NCBI RefSeq assembly: GCF_002234675.1
Contig: NC_019859.2
Coordinates: 17,392,311 to 17,456,310 of the forward strand
Origin: Oryzias latipes
Taxonomy: Eukaryota > Chordata > Actinopteri > Beloniformes > Adrianichthyidae
Direction of reading: 5' to 3'
Length of the DNA: 64,000 nt
Shown here: positions 24,969 through 36,796 of the stretch, in pieces
How positions within the stretch are numbered: position 1 is the stretch's first letter
Layout of the letters: the number at the start of each line of letters is the position of its first letter
Notes under the pieces: generated by a model
Databases searched by the model: none
Seen by the model: only the letters and a program-made list of their open reading frames with translations
What the model was told of the DNA's origin: nothing
Translations under genes and position numbers: made by a program

Positions 24969-27900
24969 ATGGCGGCGTCCGAGCAGTCGACGTTTCCAGA
25001 CACAAACATCCCTGAATATGAATACATTGGCGTTAACACCAAACCGTTTCTCATCGGTTCTGTGCGAGACGAATGGATGACAAGACTGAGGCCCAAGGAT
25101 TATTCATACCAACAAGAAGACAAAGACACATTTGAAGCTAACTTTGCAGAAGCGATGGGGATCAGTCAGTCACTGAGGAGGCTGAGCTCAGATCTGTCTG
25201 CAGGTAGACACAGCTACTTAGGAACGTTTTTTAAGTGTGTTTTTTTTTTTTGTAAATAAATATTTTTTTCATATAAATAAGTATTAAACTTGTACCTCTT
25301 AAAATAAACCAAGTTGCAGCAGTTAAAGAAAGCGAGTTGCGTTGATGCGCTTAAGCTAACAAACAGGAAGTGAATTACAAAAATGTCCTTTCAACTTAAA
25401 ATTCATATTTTTAACATAATTTGACTCCATATCAAGCAACTAAATATTTAAGTTATTCATATAAAAACACTTGTGCATTCACTTTTGGATGAATACAGAC
25501 AATTATTTGTAACACATTGTGAGTAATATAAAAAAATACAATTACAAATCGTTTTAAATAATTTTATAATCTTTGCCTTCTGTTGGAATTTTCTCAACAA
25601 TCCAACAGGAAGTAGCTTGACTTCTATCAAAAAGCTAATAATAAGCTTGAGTTCATTCTCTTACTTTTGACGACTTTATCCCAATCAGATGTCACACTTA
25701 TCTTTTTTTTTTCCAGCCTGGATTCCCTTCGTTGCCATGCTGAAGATGAGCTGCCTGATACAGAAGTTGTTCCTCCAGACTCAACACTGAAAACTCTGAT
25801 GTAAAAACATCTCACTAATAGTTCTACTGTTTTAAGCTCCAATGCTGCTTGATGAAGTATCTGTTCTCTTTCCTCCAACAGACAAAGAAAAACAAGGCAA
25901 GATCACAAAGCTTCACTAAAGGTCAACAAGAACCGACATGATCTCTATGCTGATGAGCTGGTGGGTTACGTTAAAGTCATTCAAGCTAACTCGATGTTAG
26001 GGGATGAGAAAATTCACTTTTGTCCTTCTCTGTGCTCCGATTCCCTTAAATATGGGTACGGTTGTTGATTGACTTGCATGTGAAATCAATCTTAACCCCC
26101 ATTTTTATCTGCCTCTACACAAGCCTGAGATTCTGCCAGTGTCTGCTGTGAAGGAAGGCAGACTGCTGAACCGTCCTCCAGTGTAGCAAATGTCAGACTT
26201 TCTATCAGTGATATGGTCATTTTGGTATTTTTTTTTGAGGGGGGAGAATAGGTAAAGAATGCCAGATGGCAACTTATGCAAGGGTAAGTCATACGTCGCT
26301 AGCAACAAAAACATTTGGAACGAAAACCCTTATTTAGCATTAGAAAAACCACCATAAAGCTGAGAACGCAGCATTTGCAGCCAGTGATTAGACTACGACT
26401 ACAGCAGGAAGAAGCAGAGGTACAGTCAGCGTCTCTTGATCTTATGGCAGTGATGTGAGCAAAGCTACAATGAGGACACTTGGAGTGTTTGTGGAATACA
26501 AGTCATTTTTAAAAACCTGCAGAAATTGGAATCAGCAGATCAGCCTTGTTATAGGGTGAAGACATGTTTAAAAAAAATGTTAGTCCCATTTGTGCAAAGT
26601 GCAGGGCTCCAGACTAACTTTTTTCACTAGGAGCACAGTGGCCCCTAACTGAAAATTTTAGGGGCGCAACCAGAAAATTTAGGGGCGCATACCGTAAATC
26701 AACATTCTAACCAAATCTACTAATTTCCACTGTATTACTTATAAAAACTTTAATAATAGATGCAGAAATTACAATGTGCTGTTTCAAATTCAGTGTGACA
26801 TTTTATTCTGCACTTTTGAAGATGCAACAAAACAAAAGCATCACTGTCATGACAGTACAAATGTATCTTTGTGACACCAAATAGGTGCAGCCAAGATGCA
26901 CAATAAGCGTGTTTGAGATCACCCAGGTGAACTCAACGCTGCACAGATCACCTGGTGTGTGACATATATTTTTGTTTTTGCTCCAACATCAACTGTCAAT
27001 CGAGAAAGGGGTGGGGCAAGGAGCAAAACTACCCGGACACAGCTGGAAACTGAACTGACTGAAAGCTGCCCTACAGACTACAAAACAATGCATTATGGGA
27101 CATGTGTCCTGATGGTTTTTGTAGTGGAGTGATTAATTAAAATAATTTAAAATACCAATTCATTAAAAAAAGGCTACATACATCACAAAACATTAAAATA
27201 ATCATAAAATATATAACACAGATCATACTAAGGGGGAGAAGAATATTAAAACTAAATTGAATGTTAAGGACAATTTTAATTTCCTGTCCTCCTTCAGTCT
27301 TGCTGCAGATTCGCTTTCATCTCACAGCCCCCCCCCCCCGGTCTCCCCAACGATCTAGGCGAGCCGCTGGTTCATCTCAAACACGTCTATCGTTGCATTT
27401 TCCCCACGTATTTTCAGTGTGTCTAAAACTAATGTTGTTGTTGCTCGCACGTGTTTAAAGTTCAAGCCCCGTTAGCTGTCACGCATGTAGGTGTGGGACA
27501 TTTATTCTCCTCAGCTGAGGGAGCGGTGTGCTGCCGTAACAACCGCGCAGGACCGTTTTATGCGCCGCCGTAACCGTAACCAAAACCTAAACCTTCCTCC
27601 GGGTCTGTGCGGCCCAGAGAAAAGTTCAGCACGGACTGCATGTATTTAGAAAATTACGAGCGAATAAATACGTTCTAAAGGAAAGTAAGGAACTCCTTAA
27701 TGTGGTCCGGGGAGGGAGCTGTCAGGTTTCCTGCTTTCAAGCCCTGTCATTGTCCCGCCCCCAAGAGTCATTTACCCCACTGTGATTGGTTGGTCAGCTT
27801 CGCGCACGACAATGAAAAAGTGTCATTCATTAAAACTGGCGGGCTGCAGTAACATTAAACCTTCATATTAAGGCGGGGACCGCAAAATATCATCTTGGGG

Positions 27901-29360
27901 GCCGCAAATAGCCTGCGGGCCGCGAGTTTGAGACCCCTGCTGTACACTCTGGCACTGGTACACTAGCCGCAGGTGGGAAGAACGAATCAATAGTTCGCTT
28001 GCTCATAGCTCAGACGCCTATATCAGGTTTTGATATTTGTCTCTCCGTTTCCTTCCCACAGATGTTTACGCGCACTCGATTATCTCTAGGCCCCTCCCCC
28101 TACACGCATTTTAGCCACTCACAGTGGCTGTCCCTATTCTTCTCACACGCAGTGGCCGCCTCGCACACAGGCATCACGCGAGAGTGTACGTGCTCGCGTT
28201 TCATGAGTATGTGCGCGAGTGTGTGTGTCTTCCTGCGTCCGTGTGCGCTTGCGTCTCATTAATTATTTCATTGATCATTGACGTGCCCCTTCCACGTTTA
28301 ATGTATAAAAAATACGAAGGGTGGGGGAGGCAAATTTACTGGTCGCGCATGTGCGACTGGATGTAAAATTCAGTCGCACACTCTCAAATTTTGGTCGCAA
28401 AATGCGACCAATTGCTCGCAGTCTGGAGCCCTGAAGTGTGTTATTTGAGAAGAGTAACCTAAGACTCTTTTGTCTGTGTGAAACCATGAGCGTCTAATTG
28501 TTGGCCGGACACCAAAAACAGAGAGTGACCGGATTCCTGAAGGGGAAATCATTCTGACCATCAACGTCTACTACCCTGCTGTTTTTGAGAAGGTACATTT
28601 TAGTCGTCTCTGACTTACAGTCTGACAAGAAAAAAATCATTTTGTTTGGATTCCTGAGAAGCAGATCAACCATTAGTTCATCTTACACAGTTTAATTACA
28701 TCAGATGACTCTGCTGATGAACCACTTTGAACCCAAAACCTCACCGAGCTCAGAGACGCTATCTGCTGCATCAGCGACTTGCAAGTGTGCGGCGACTTCA
28801 GCAGGACACCAGACATGGCTCCAGATTTCCTCTGCAAGGTGACTCGGATCTGACTTTACACCAAACTGCTGCAGTGATTGTGATACTTGAAAAGAAGCTT
28901 AACCTGAAGGTAATACTTTGACATATTCTGTTTCAGGATCATTTCAAGTCCGCCTTTTTTTTCTTTGAGGGAGTTTTCTACAATGACATGAGATTCCCAG
29001 AGTGCCAAGACATCAGTATGTATGTGTTGTCGTCACACATAAAGAAAAAAATCAAACTTTTTTTTTACTTTATTTTAAAATGAATTAAAATCAATAAAGT
29101 CTGTTAGTAGAAACGCTCCCAAAAGTGTTTAAACAAACTTCATAATGCAGAAGTGCATCATATTTAAAGCAGTTCTGTTGGTGAACTTTCTATTTATTGT
29201 GGTGCAGAACTACTATAAATTGGGCCAAATCCCATAACTTCCCACCATTCACACAAGCCAAGATGGAGGACACGCTGCTCCAGGATCTGAAGCTGAAGGT
29301 GGGCTTCCCGATGTACTGCCATCAGGGGATCTGTGAACATCTGGTCATCACAGACGTCCG
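24969..29360 (+). pseudogene. snapc3: SNAPC3-like gene (snRNA-activating complex subunit 3), decaying and 3'-truncated
   Basis: SNAPC3 is part of the SNAPc complex that binds the proximal sequence element of snRNA promoters in the nucleus. Exons by homology remembered from human SNAPC3: 24969-25203 (from ATGGCGGCG; IPEYEYIGVNTKPFLIG), 25717-25800 (LDSLRCHAEDELP), 25882-25960 (QRKTRQDHK), 28491-28592 (PEGEIILTINVYYP), 28705-28838 ([15 protein letters not shown]), 28937-29019 (FKSAFFFFEGVFYNDMRFPE), and 29208 to about 29360 (KMEDTLLQDLKLKVGFPMYC, CHQGICEH). Most junctions have GT/AG and agreeing phase. Signs of decay: the exon 1/2 phases disagree by one base; exon 5 has a small insertion that shifts the frame before the LTELRD part; the exon for the stretch between VFEK and the L-G-S motif is degraded; and the Cys-rich C-terminal part after VITDVR is not found, the frame running into unrelated sequence to 29523. 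A transposon sits in the third intron. The missing exons might instead lie beyond the array, though I saw no good donor. Confidence 0.75.
26602..28433. mobile_element. Non-autonomous DNA transposon (hAT-like), copy 2, in a SNAPC3-like intron
   Basis: Same 14-bp inverted ends as copy 1, flanked by the 5-bp direct repeat AAGTG (26597-26601 and 28434-28438). The body matches copy 1 through most of its length, with scattered small deletions. It lies in the intron before the exon at 28491, only about 57 bases from that exon's acceptor. Confidence 0.88.
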
Positions 29361-29529
29361 GTCGGTGCTTCCAGTGCTGCTCAGCAGCCGCTTTCACTTG
29401 AAGAAGGCTCCACCTCTTTTCATTAGTAGAAGTGGCATTTCACTGCAGCTCCAGCTGATGCCAATAAAGTTGGATATGAAGATATTTCAGAATAAGAGCT
29501 TTTCTGTTGAATTTTCAAAGTAAGAATTT

Positions 29530-30314
29530 ATGATTTATTAATCAAAGTTTTGTTCTAGTTACTTGAAAACATTAAAACTTAAAAAAAATCCCAATTTTAT
29601 ATAAATATTTTTCATACAATTTATCTAAAATGTAATAATTTTCTATTTTAAATTTGTAAATCAAATAGCTTTAGTTCTTTGACAGTGACACTGAGACTCA
29701 GCACCAAACCAAAGGTAGAAACACATGAACCACAGTGTGTGAAGGACTGAGGTACTCAATGATTAACAAAAATACAAACAAATTTGTCAAATGTGTAAAC
29801 ACGTTCTATCTGCAATTAATTTGTGGAAACTTCTCACTTGAAACCCGGCACAATACTTCTGGGTTACACCAAATTGATCACTCACATGAACCAGTTGGGT
29901 AAATCTATTGTTTTTTTTATCTTCTTATTCCTTTTATTTTGGGCAAATCTGTTGTTGACTTTTGACTTACTGTTGACTTATTATTGATATATTATTATTT
30001 ATTACTATTGACTTTGATTTGATTTTATTATTATTATTTACTATTAATCCATTATTATTATTATTGACTTATATATCTATGTTGTCATTATGTATTGTTA
30101 TTTACTTACTATTGAATTATTGTAGGGCTTTTCTAAATCATTTAAATTACATGTCAAAGAGGTCTAAAACTTCTACATGATGAAAAATTATTTTTAAAAA
30201 TTCTCTGTAATAATTTTTTTCTTTGTTAGAAGTCCTGCAACTATGTATTTTTCATTAAAGTTTGAGCTTATAAGGCTGACTGCTTCTCTTATCTCTTAAT
30301 TACGCACAACAATT
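29530..30314. other. AT-rich spacer
   Basis: Very AT-rich, with many ATTATTATT and TTGACTTA runs near 29950-30110. I see no further SNAPC3-like exon here. Confidence 0.5.
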
Positions 30315-30332
30315 GAGGTATGTATGTATATG

Positions 30333-31000
30333 CAGTGTTTTTCGAACTTTTTTGAGACAAGGCACACTTTATCGAAATACAAAAATCCTGCGGGACACCA
30401 GTTTTCAAAAATTGAAAAAGGAGAAACTCTATATTCTGTAATCTCACATGCATTTTGTGATAATTGTGGCAGCTGTTTCTTTTTAAAAGATTTAATAAAA
30501 GTTGAGTGAGTTTTCCGTAATAATTTTCAACTAAACTATTTGAAATGTTACCCCGGTAGATGTAATCTTTCAGATACAGTTACAAAGCAGTCATATCCGT
30601 GCAGATGGGATGTTCCGAATAAACGGCACGTGGGTATTTTGTCAGTTATATAAAAAATACCAACGGCTGAAAAAACGATTCAGAGTCAGACTGACATCCC
30701 AGGCATACAGTTGGTGAGCTATATTTTTCTGTTTCATTGATTACAATTTTTTGTGTGTGGAAACTATGCTTAGATTGTTAGATGGAAAATAGAAATAGTT
30801 AAGATATATGGTTCACAAATAGTAACTTCTATATCAAGCGGATTTGTTAACAGCCGTGGCCCGTACCGACCGAACCGTATGGAACCGAACTCTGAAGTGA
30901 ATCCAACCAAATTATTGAGATTTTTAGCTTATTGTTACACCCCTAATAAATATAGATATAATTTTGCTGGATGTGACATACATAGTTACAATTAATAACG
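30333..31000 (+). mobile_element. hAT/Charlie-like end fragment plus a second hAT-like remnant
   Basis: It begins CAGTGTTTTTCGAACTTTTT followed by GAGACAAGGCACAC, the usual wording of Charlie-type hAT ends in vertebrates. Further in, GTACCGACCGAACCG and GTTACACCCCTAA (about 30870-30945) recall another hAT family read in reverse. No transposase frame. The same segment is duplicated at 36797-37380 with one internal deletion, so it was part of the block that was copied. Confidence 0.55.
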
Positions 31001-31880
31001 ACAATGCTATGCTAACAATAGATTTGTTTTCTTTTCAAACTAACGGACGCAAATCACAGAAGAAAACGCTCAAGCCAGGTGAGGTACTTGTTTTATTATT
31101 ACAATTTGTTGTGTGTGGAAAGTAACTATAGTTAGAGACATTGTTTGTTAGATAAATATGCTTTTAGTGTTTTTTTTCTTTGCCCATTGTACAATAAAAT
31201 GTAAGCCACCACTCAGCTTGTAGGTACTTCAACGTTAACCGTTTAATGTATTTTTGCAGAATAACAGAAAGAAATGGAAAATCAAAATCCCCCACCACCA
31301 CCCCCACCCCCCCAGGAAGATAACCCCACCCCCAGGAAGATAACCCCCCACCCCCACCCCACCCAAGGAACCCCCAACCTGCCCCCAGTCGTGGGCCCAG
31401 GCCCCTGGTCTGGCACGCCGATGTGAATCGCGCGAGGCGGGACCGCAGAATCGCCAGCGACAATCAGGTGAGTTGAAAGTGTTTGCTCTAAAAACACATC
31501 TTTCTCACATACGACACACCTCATTTCTCCACGATTTTTTTTCAAAGAAGCACAATTTATAGTTACAAATACTCTTTTAAAATTGATTTCAAATGAAAAC
31601 AGACACATTTTAGCCTTTTTAGAGTTTTCCTCATTAAACTTTTCCCGTCTATTACACTGACCTATGTAGAAATGCTTTGTGTAGGCCCAACGTTTAAAAT
31701 TTCACGTCATTTTCTTATTTAAACAATTTTATACACGCAGATTGTCTGAAGTTTTTCCTTGTGAAGTCAAATATTGTTTTTTATTCTGTCGTCAGTTTAT
31801 TCTGGGGAGGCTGCTACCATTGGCGCGGAACGAGGAGGAGAGGCGCCGCCTCCGCCAAGTTTACGGTCCTAACTAAAATG
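30999..31880 (+). pseudogene. Small spliced gene, unit 1 (frame-shifted copy)
   Basis: Parts, by comparison with the other units: a short upstream exon ending at 31078 (CAAGCCAG, donor GTGAGG), the proline-rich exon 31260-31467 (acceptor TTTTTGCAG, donor GTGAGT), and the terminal exon 31796-31880 (acceptor GTCGTCAG). The proline-rich exon has an ATG at 31274 in good context but is 208 bp long. Its C-runs put the start and the conserved WHADVNRARRDRRIASDNQ end in different frames, so this copy would not make the product of the open copies. The terminal exon keeps the FILGRLLPLA frame and its stop. Confidence 0.55.
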
Positions 31881-33159
31881 GTAAGTTTGACTACTCCTGC
31901 TTGTTGCGTGTGAACAGATGAGTCGGTGATGTTATTTTTCAATCAAATGTGCATTAAAAAAGAGGAAATCTAAAAACAAAACATAAACAAAATAGAAAAT
32001 AATTAAATAATAATTCAAAGAAAAGATTGACCTACAATTTTTGTTGTCTTTTATGATATTATTAGCTCATTTAAAGAAATCCACATTTTATTTAAGTCAA
32101 AAAAATGATAGATTTTCTTGTTCAGCCTGATCCAGTAGTCCATCACACTTTCGGTGGGGAGTGGCTTGGTGTCATAAAAGTCAGCCATGGGCATAGCAGA
32201 GTAGGCTAGCTCACCAAAGTGCTGCTTTAATAAGTCGAATATAACAGCAGGTGTTTGAGAGTCGTCAGTCAATGGAAGATTACGTAAAGTCACTGTCACT
32301 ACATCTCTAGCTTTTCCCAACAACTTAGTTAAAACTTCAGTTTTCTGTTGTTGAACTGGAAATTCTTTCTTAGACAGAAAAAGCTCTACCATCTGAACCC
32401 ACTCATAAACTGAGCATTTGTCACTCCCATCACCTCTGTATATTGGTGGTTCCTTAACGTCAGACTGCATTACAAGTTTGACACCAGACAGGTTCAGCTC
32501 AGGATGACTTGGAGCTGTTTGAAAACTGCTGTGGGACTGTGAAAGAGAACTCCCAACATTGTTTTGAATCTGAGCAGCAATAGACTGACCAATCTGATTA
32601 GCCAGGTCAGATATTAAAATTCTGAGCTCAGCTCTGTGTCTTGTGAGTTTGTAACATGTAAGGGGGGGTTTACACGAGTAGAGCTCAACCTCGGCGTTGT
32701 TAACGCTCCTACCTGGGGAGTCTCAGTAACATCTTTAAACCATCCCCTCCCAAAACCCACATTCGAATTAACCGCCCCATCAGACACACATTCATCAACG
32801 TCTGGATTATGTGTCGTAAACATGGCGAGAAACCAAAATAAAACAGGACTGAAAAAATATCAGACACTACAGAATTCGAAAAAAATGCTCAACTCGACCT
32901 AATTAAATCACTAAGTCCTAAATATTAACACTCCAAACCAAACAAACTTGAAAAGCAGTGATGAGATGATCTTCCCGGTGATCGAGATGACGTCGATGCT
33001 TCTGGAATCCAAGAGGTCACGGCACCAATGTAACTTATGAGGTGCCGTGTAGGACATTATTCAGAATTAGCATTCATAAACACATATGAAATCTCTCACA
33101 CACACTAGTGAAATGCTTGTATACATACAACTGAAAATATATTCATTCACATACACGTG

Positions 33160-33470
33160 TGAAATCTCTCACATACACATGTGAAAATGCTCTCACACAC
33201 ACTACTGAAAATGCTCTCACATACACTACTGAAAATGCTCTCACACACACTACTGAAAATGCTCTCACACACACTACTGAAAATGCTCTCACACACACTA
33301 TCGAAAATGCTCTCACACACAGATGTGAAAATGCTCTCACACACACTATCGAAAATGCTCTCACATACACATGTGAAAATGCTCTCACACACACTACTGA
33401 AAATGCTCTAACATACACTACTGAAAATGCTCTCACACACACTACCAAAATACTCACACACATACTACTG
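33160..33470. repeat. 24-bp minisatellite, left arm
   Basis: About a dozen units of ACTGAAAATGCTCTCACACA plus CACT or ATAC variants. Confidence 0.92.
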
Positions 33471-35479
33471 AAATTTTCAATAGAAACGACGGAAGGCATT
33501 TCAGTAGAGACAGTTTTTTTTAAACTTTATTAGAAACGAAGTTGGTCGACGGAAGGCATTTCAGTGGAAACGAACCTGTGTCCGAATTCCTGCCCTAATC
33601 CCTAATTACAAGAACCCTATATAGTGCAGCACTATATAGTTCTCTATATAGTTCTCTGAATTTTAAAAGCAATTTGGACACCCATGCTTACTACTTTTTT
33701 CTTTCGGGTGTTGTTCATAAGGTGCTTGACACGAAAACAAATTGGCGCATTACCGCCACCACCTGGTCTGGAGGCGAACTACTCCAATTTAACGCAGAGA
33801 ATGACACCTATTTGTCAGAGTAAAAACACAATAAATATGGACATTTTACAAAGACTGCTCTGTTCTGATCATGGAAAACGTGGCTGATTTATAAATAATT
33901 AAATTACAAACACTTTGGTGTTGATTTAATGTATTTGTTCATAAATAAAGCCCCAAGTTATTTATTCATGGCAATATTTATTTTTTGTTTTTATGCCGCT
34001 GAACGATTAACTGGCTCTTGCGAGGAGGCATTTTCTTCTGTAGTTTTCTCACACCTTACTAAAAATGGCTTTGAATATAGATCTGTCCGTGTTCATGGCA
34101 ATAATTCAACCGTTTTTCGTGAGATCATTTTGTGCAGGAAAAAAAAACAGGTATTGGTATTGATATTATTAAAGAGATTCATGTTCCTCCTCCAGCCTCA
34201 TCTTTTCATGCATTCCTCCTTTGTGTAATGTGCAACTTAATTATTAAATATATTTTCACAAATCCTGTTCGGTTAAAAGTGTGCGTGTGTCAGCGCGCAG
34301 AAAGACGGCCTGAAGCGCGCTAAACCAGCTGGTAAAGATGCAGGTCAAAGTAAAAAAAAACGTTGTAATGGTTCAACAGAGCTGAAAATCTATGAATTAT
34401 TTTTTTCCTGATGGAAAAATACTTTTTTTTTTTTTAGCTTCAGCCATTTCCCGTTTTTGCTGTTCTGGCCTCAGTTGGGCATCGGCACGCAGATCTGAAC
34501 ACCATGCGTGTCTCACGATGAAGCTCGTTTGAGGTTCTTTTCTGCTTTATCAATTGACATCATGTCCCTGCCAGGAAACCTGCTCCTTCCTTCCTCATCC
34601 AGCGCAGTGTTGCCAGATAGAGTCACAGCTCTTTCATCCTTCTGCTGCCCCAACTATCGTGCGTGCTCTCTGTGAAATACACTGGGAGCGCGGGGAAAAA
34701 TAACTCTCAGCTGCAGAGGATGTGAACAGGTGAAGAGGTAGAGAGGAGAAGCAGGTAAAGAGGCGGGGGAGGGGCTTTGGCTTCAAACCCTGTCAGAGAG
34801 ATGAAAACACGGCGTCAGATTCAGACGCAGCTTTCCCTGCGGGAGTTGAAGCAGAGACTTTCCCTGGGATGATTTTATGAACTCAAACATGGAAACATGA
34901 TTACCAAGTAGAACTCTTCAAAATAATAAACCTGATCTCCCTATTCTCAGTGTCTACCATGCATTGATGCACACATCGCTCCATGCAGCGATCAGACCAT
35001 AACCTCTAGCTGGTAGCTCCGCCCACACGCGACCGCGGAATCAGGCTTTAAAGAACACAATTTCTAAGAGGCGGGGCGTTGCACACCCCCAACAACAGGT
35101 TAGATGACAGTGGCCATTAGGCGTCTCTACTTGGTGCTTTCACGGAGCTTCAGTACATAAGACTCCAAAAGCCGCAAAGCCTAACGTGGTCCGCTAATAT
35201 ATATTCATGATTCATGATGATTCCCGCGGGGGTTTTTTTCTGCCGCCCGCTCCCGCCCGCAGCACAATTCGAACCGCCCAATCACGCGATATTTTGGCAA
35301 TCCCAATGCAGCCCTCTACATCGATCCACACTGGTTTTTCGTAGACACTTCTGGGAAATTTCTAGTGCAGGCTGCCGATACACATCACCATAGCAACGCT
35401 TTTGACTGCCGTTAAATCTCGCGATAATCAACCAACTTCCGTTTCTACTGAAATGCCTTCCGTTTCTATCGAAATTTTC

Positions 35480-36060
35480 AGTACTGTGTGTGAGAGCATT
35501 TTCAGTAGTGTGTGTGAGAGCATTTTCAGTAGTGTGTGTGAGAGCATTTTCAGTAGTGTGTGTGAGAGCATTTTCAGTAGTGTGTGTGAGAGCATTTTTA
35601 GTAGTGTATGTGAGAGCATTTTCAGTAGTGTGTGTGAGAGCATTTTCAGTAATGTGTGTGAGAGCATTTTCAGTAGTGTGTGTGAGAGCATTTTCAGTAG
35701 TGTGTGTGAGAGCATTTTCAGTAGTGTGTGTGATAGCATTTTCAGTAGTGTGTGTGAGAGCATTTTTAGTAGTGAATGTTAGAGCATTTTCAGTAGTGTG
35801 TGTGAGAGCATTTTCAGAAGTGTGTGTGAGAGCATTTTCAGTAGTGTGTGTGAGAGCATTTTCAGTAGTGTGTGTGAGAGCATTTTCAGTAGTGTATATG
35901 AGAGCATTTTCAGTAGTGTATGTGAGAGCATTTTCAGTAGTGTGTGTGAGAGCATTTTCAGTAGTGTGTGTGAGAGCATTTTTAGTAGTGTATGTGAGAG
36001 CATTTTCAGTATTGTATGTGAGAGCATTTTCACATGTGTATGTGAGAGATTTCACATGTG
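35480..36060. repeat. 24-bp minisatellite, right arm (inverted)
   Basis: About 24 units of AGCATTTTCAGTAGTGTGTG plus TGAG, the reverse complement of the left arm. Confidence 0.93.
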
Positions 36061-36763
36061 TATGTGAATGAATATATTTTCAGTTGTATGTATACAAGCA
36101 TTTCACTAGTGTGTGTGAGAGATTTCATATGTGTCTATGAATGCTAATTCTGAATAATGTCCTACACGGCACCTCATAGTAACTGGTGGAGTTTTCCGCT
36201 CTGCGTTGTGTTCAGGCGAATGAGAGACCACACTTTGATGCCGAGTCAAACTCTTTTAATCTGTAACTGGTTAACAGAAAATACAAATTCAGAATGCTGT
36301 CTGGAGTTTCTTCTGTGTGATTTTTTTTCCCCCTTAAACAATTGAAAAATGAACAAAAAGAAAGAAAAGTTAATTTAAACATCAAAGAAAAATGGCGCGA
36401 ACCTCAACTAGTTCACGCGAAGCAGTACAGATCTGCTGATATAGAGCAGCCAAAAATAAATAAAACAACACAAATTACGTAAAATTGACACCACACGATT
36501 CCCAACTTTGTGAGTTATGAGTGTAACACACTAACGAACAATTTACAAAGAAATAAAACTAATAAGGGTGGACACTCGGCGATTCACGTCTTACCTCAGC
36601 CACGGCTCCCAGCAGTCTAAGTGCGCATGTTCATTAGCACCTGCTAGCGTGCTCGTGGTGAGTTCAAGCACCCTCAGACAGATAAATACTCTGGTGCAAA
36701 TGTATGAAAACGGCAGTTTACCATGGAATTGGTGGAATTAAACTAATAAACTTAACACTTGTT

Positions 36764-36796
36764 ACGTATGTATGTATGTATGTATGTATGTATGTA
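36764..36796. repeat. (GTAT)n microsatellite
   Basis: About eight GTAT units exactly at the junction between the LTR and the duplicated hAT-like segment; a shorter version precedes the first copy at 30316. Confidence 0.9.

Larger units (their letters stand above)
33036..36178. mobile_element. 3.1-kb DNA element with long inverted arms made of 24-bp minisatellites
   Basis: The ends are TATGAGGTGCCGTGTAGGAC and its reverse complement. The inverted similarity runs for about 500 bp at the left and about 740 bp at the right, and most of it is a 24-bp repeat (ACTGAAAATGCTCTCACACA plus four bases), roughly a dozen units at left and twice that at right. A 6-bp direct repeat GTAACT (33030-33035 and 36179-36184) shows the insertion point in the LTR. 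The 1.9-kb middle has no transposase that I can recognise. It is a non-autonomous, fold-back-like element. Because 24 is divisible by three, the arms give long spurious open frames on both strands. Confidence 0.85.
32117..36767 (-). mobile_element. Ty3/Gypsy fragment (LTR, primer site, 5' gag), split by a TIR element; fossil
   Basis: Read on the minus strand: an LTR of the same family as 11257-18118 (36767 down to 36185, finished at 33035-33029), a primer-binding site TGGTGCCGTGACC (33027-33015) that fits the 3' end of tRNA-His as I remember it, an untranslated leader, then the N-terminal third of gag (32470-32117, with SKKEFPVQQQKTEVL), where similarity stops abruptly. A 3.1-kb DNA element interrupts the LTR very close to its inner end. 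This is a fossil fragment. It is the most complete version of the gag piece present in all later units, so it is the likely source. Confidence 0.85.

Noticed and set aside
33160-33470. Regular short repeats that could suggest a CRISPR array or a repetitive protein
   Set aside because: The repeats are contiguous 24-bp units with no unique spacers, in a eukaryotic transposon arm. The long open frames on both strands follow from 24 being divisible by three.
35480-36060. Long open frames in several phases (up to about 250 codons)
   Set aside because: Same cause as the left arm: a 24-bp minisatellite without stops. No domain and no start context.
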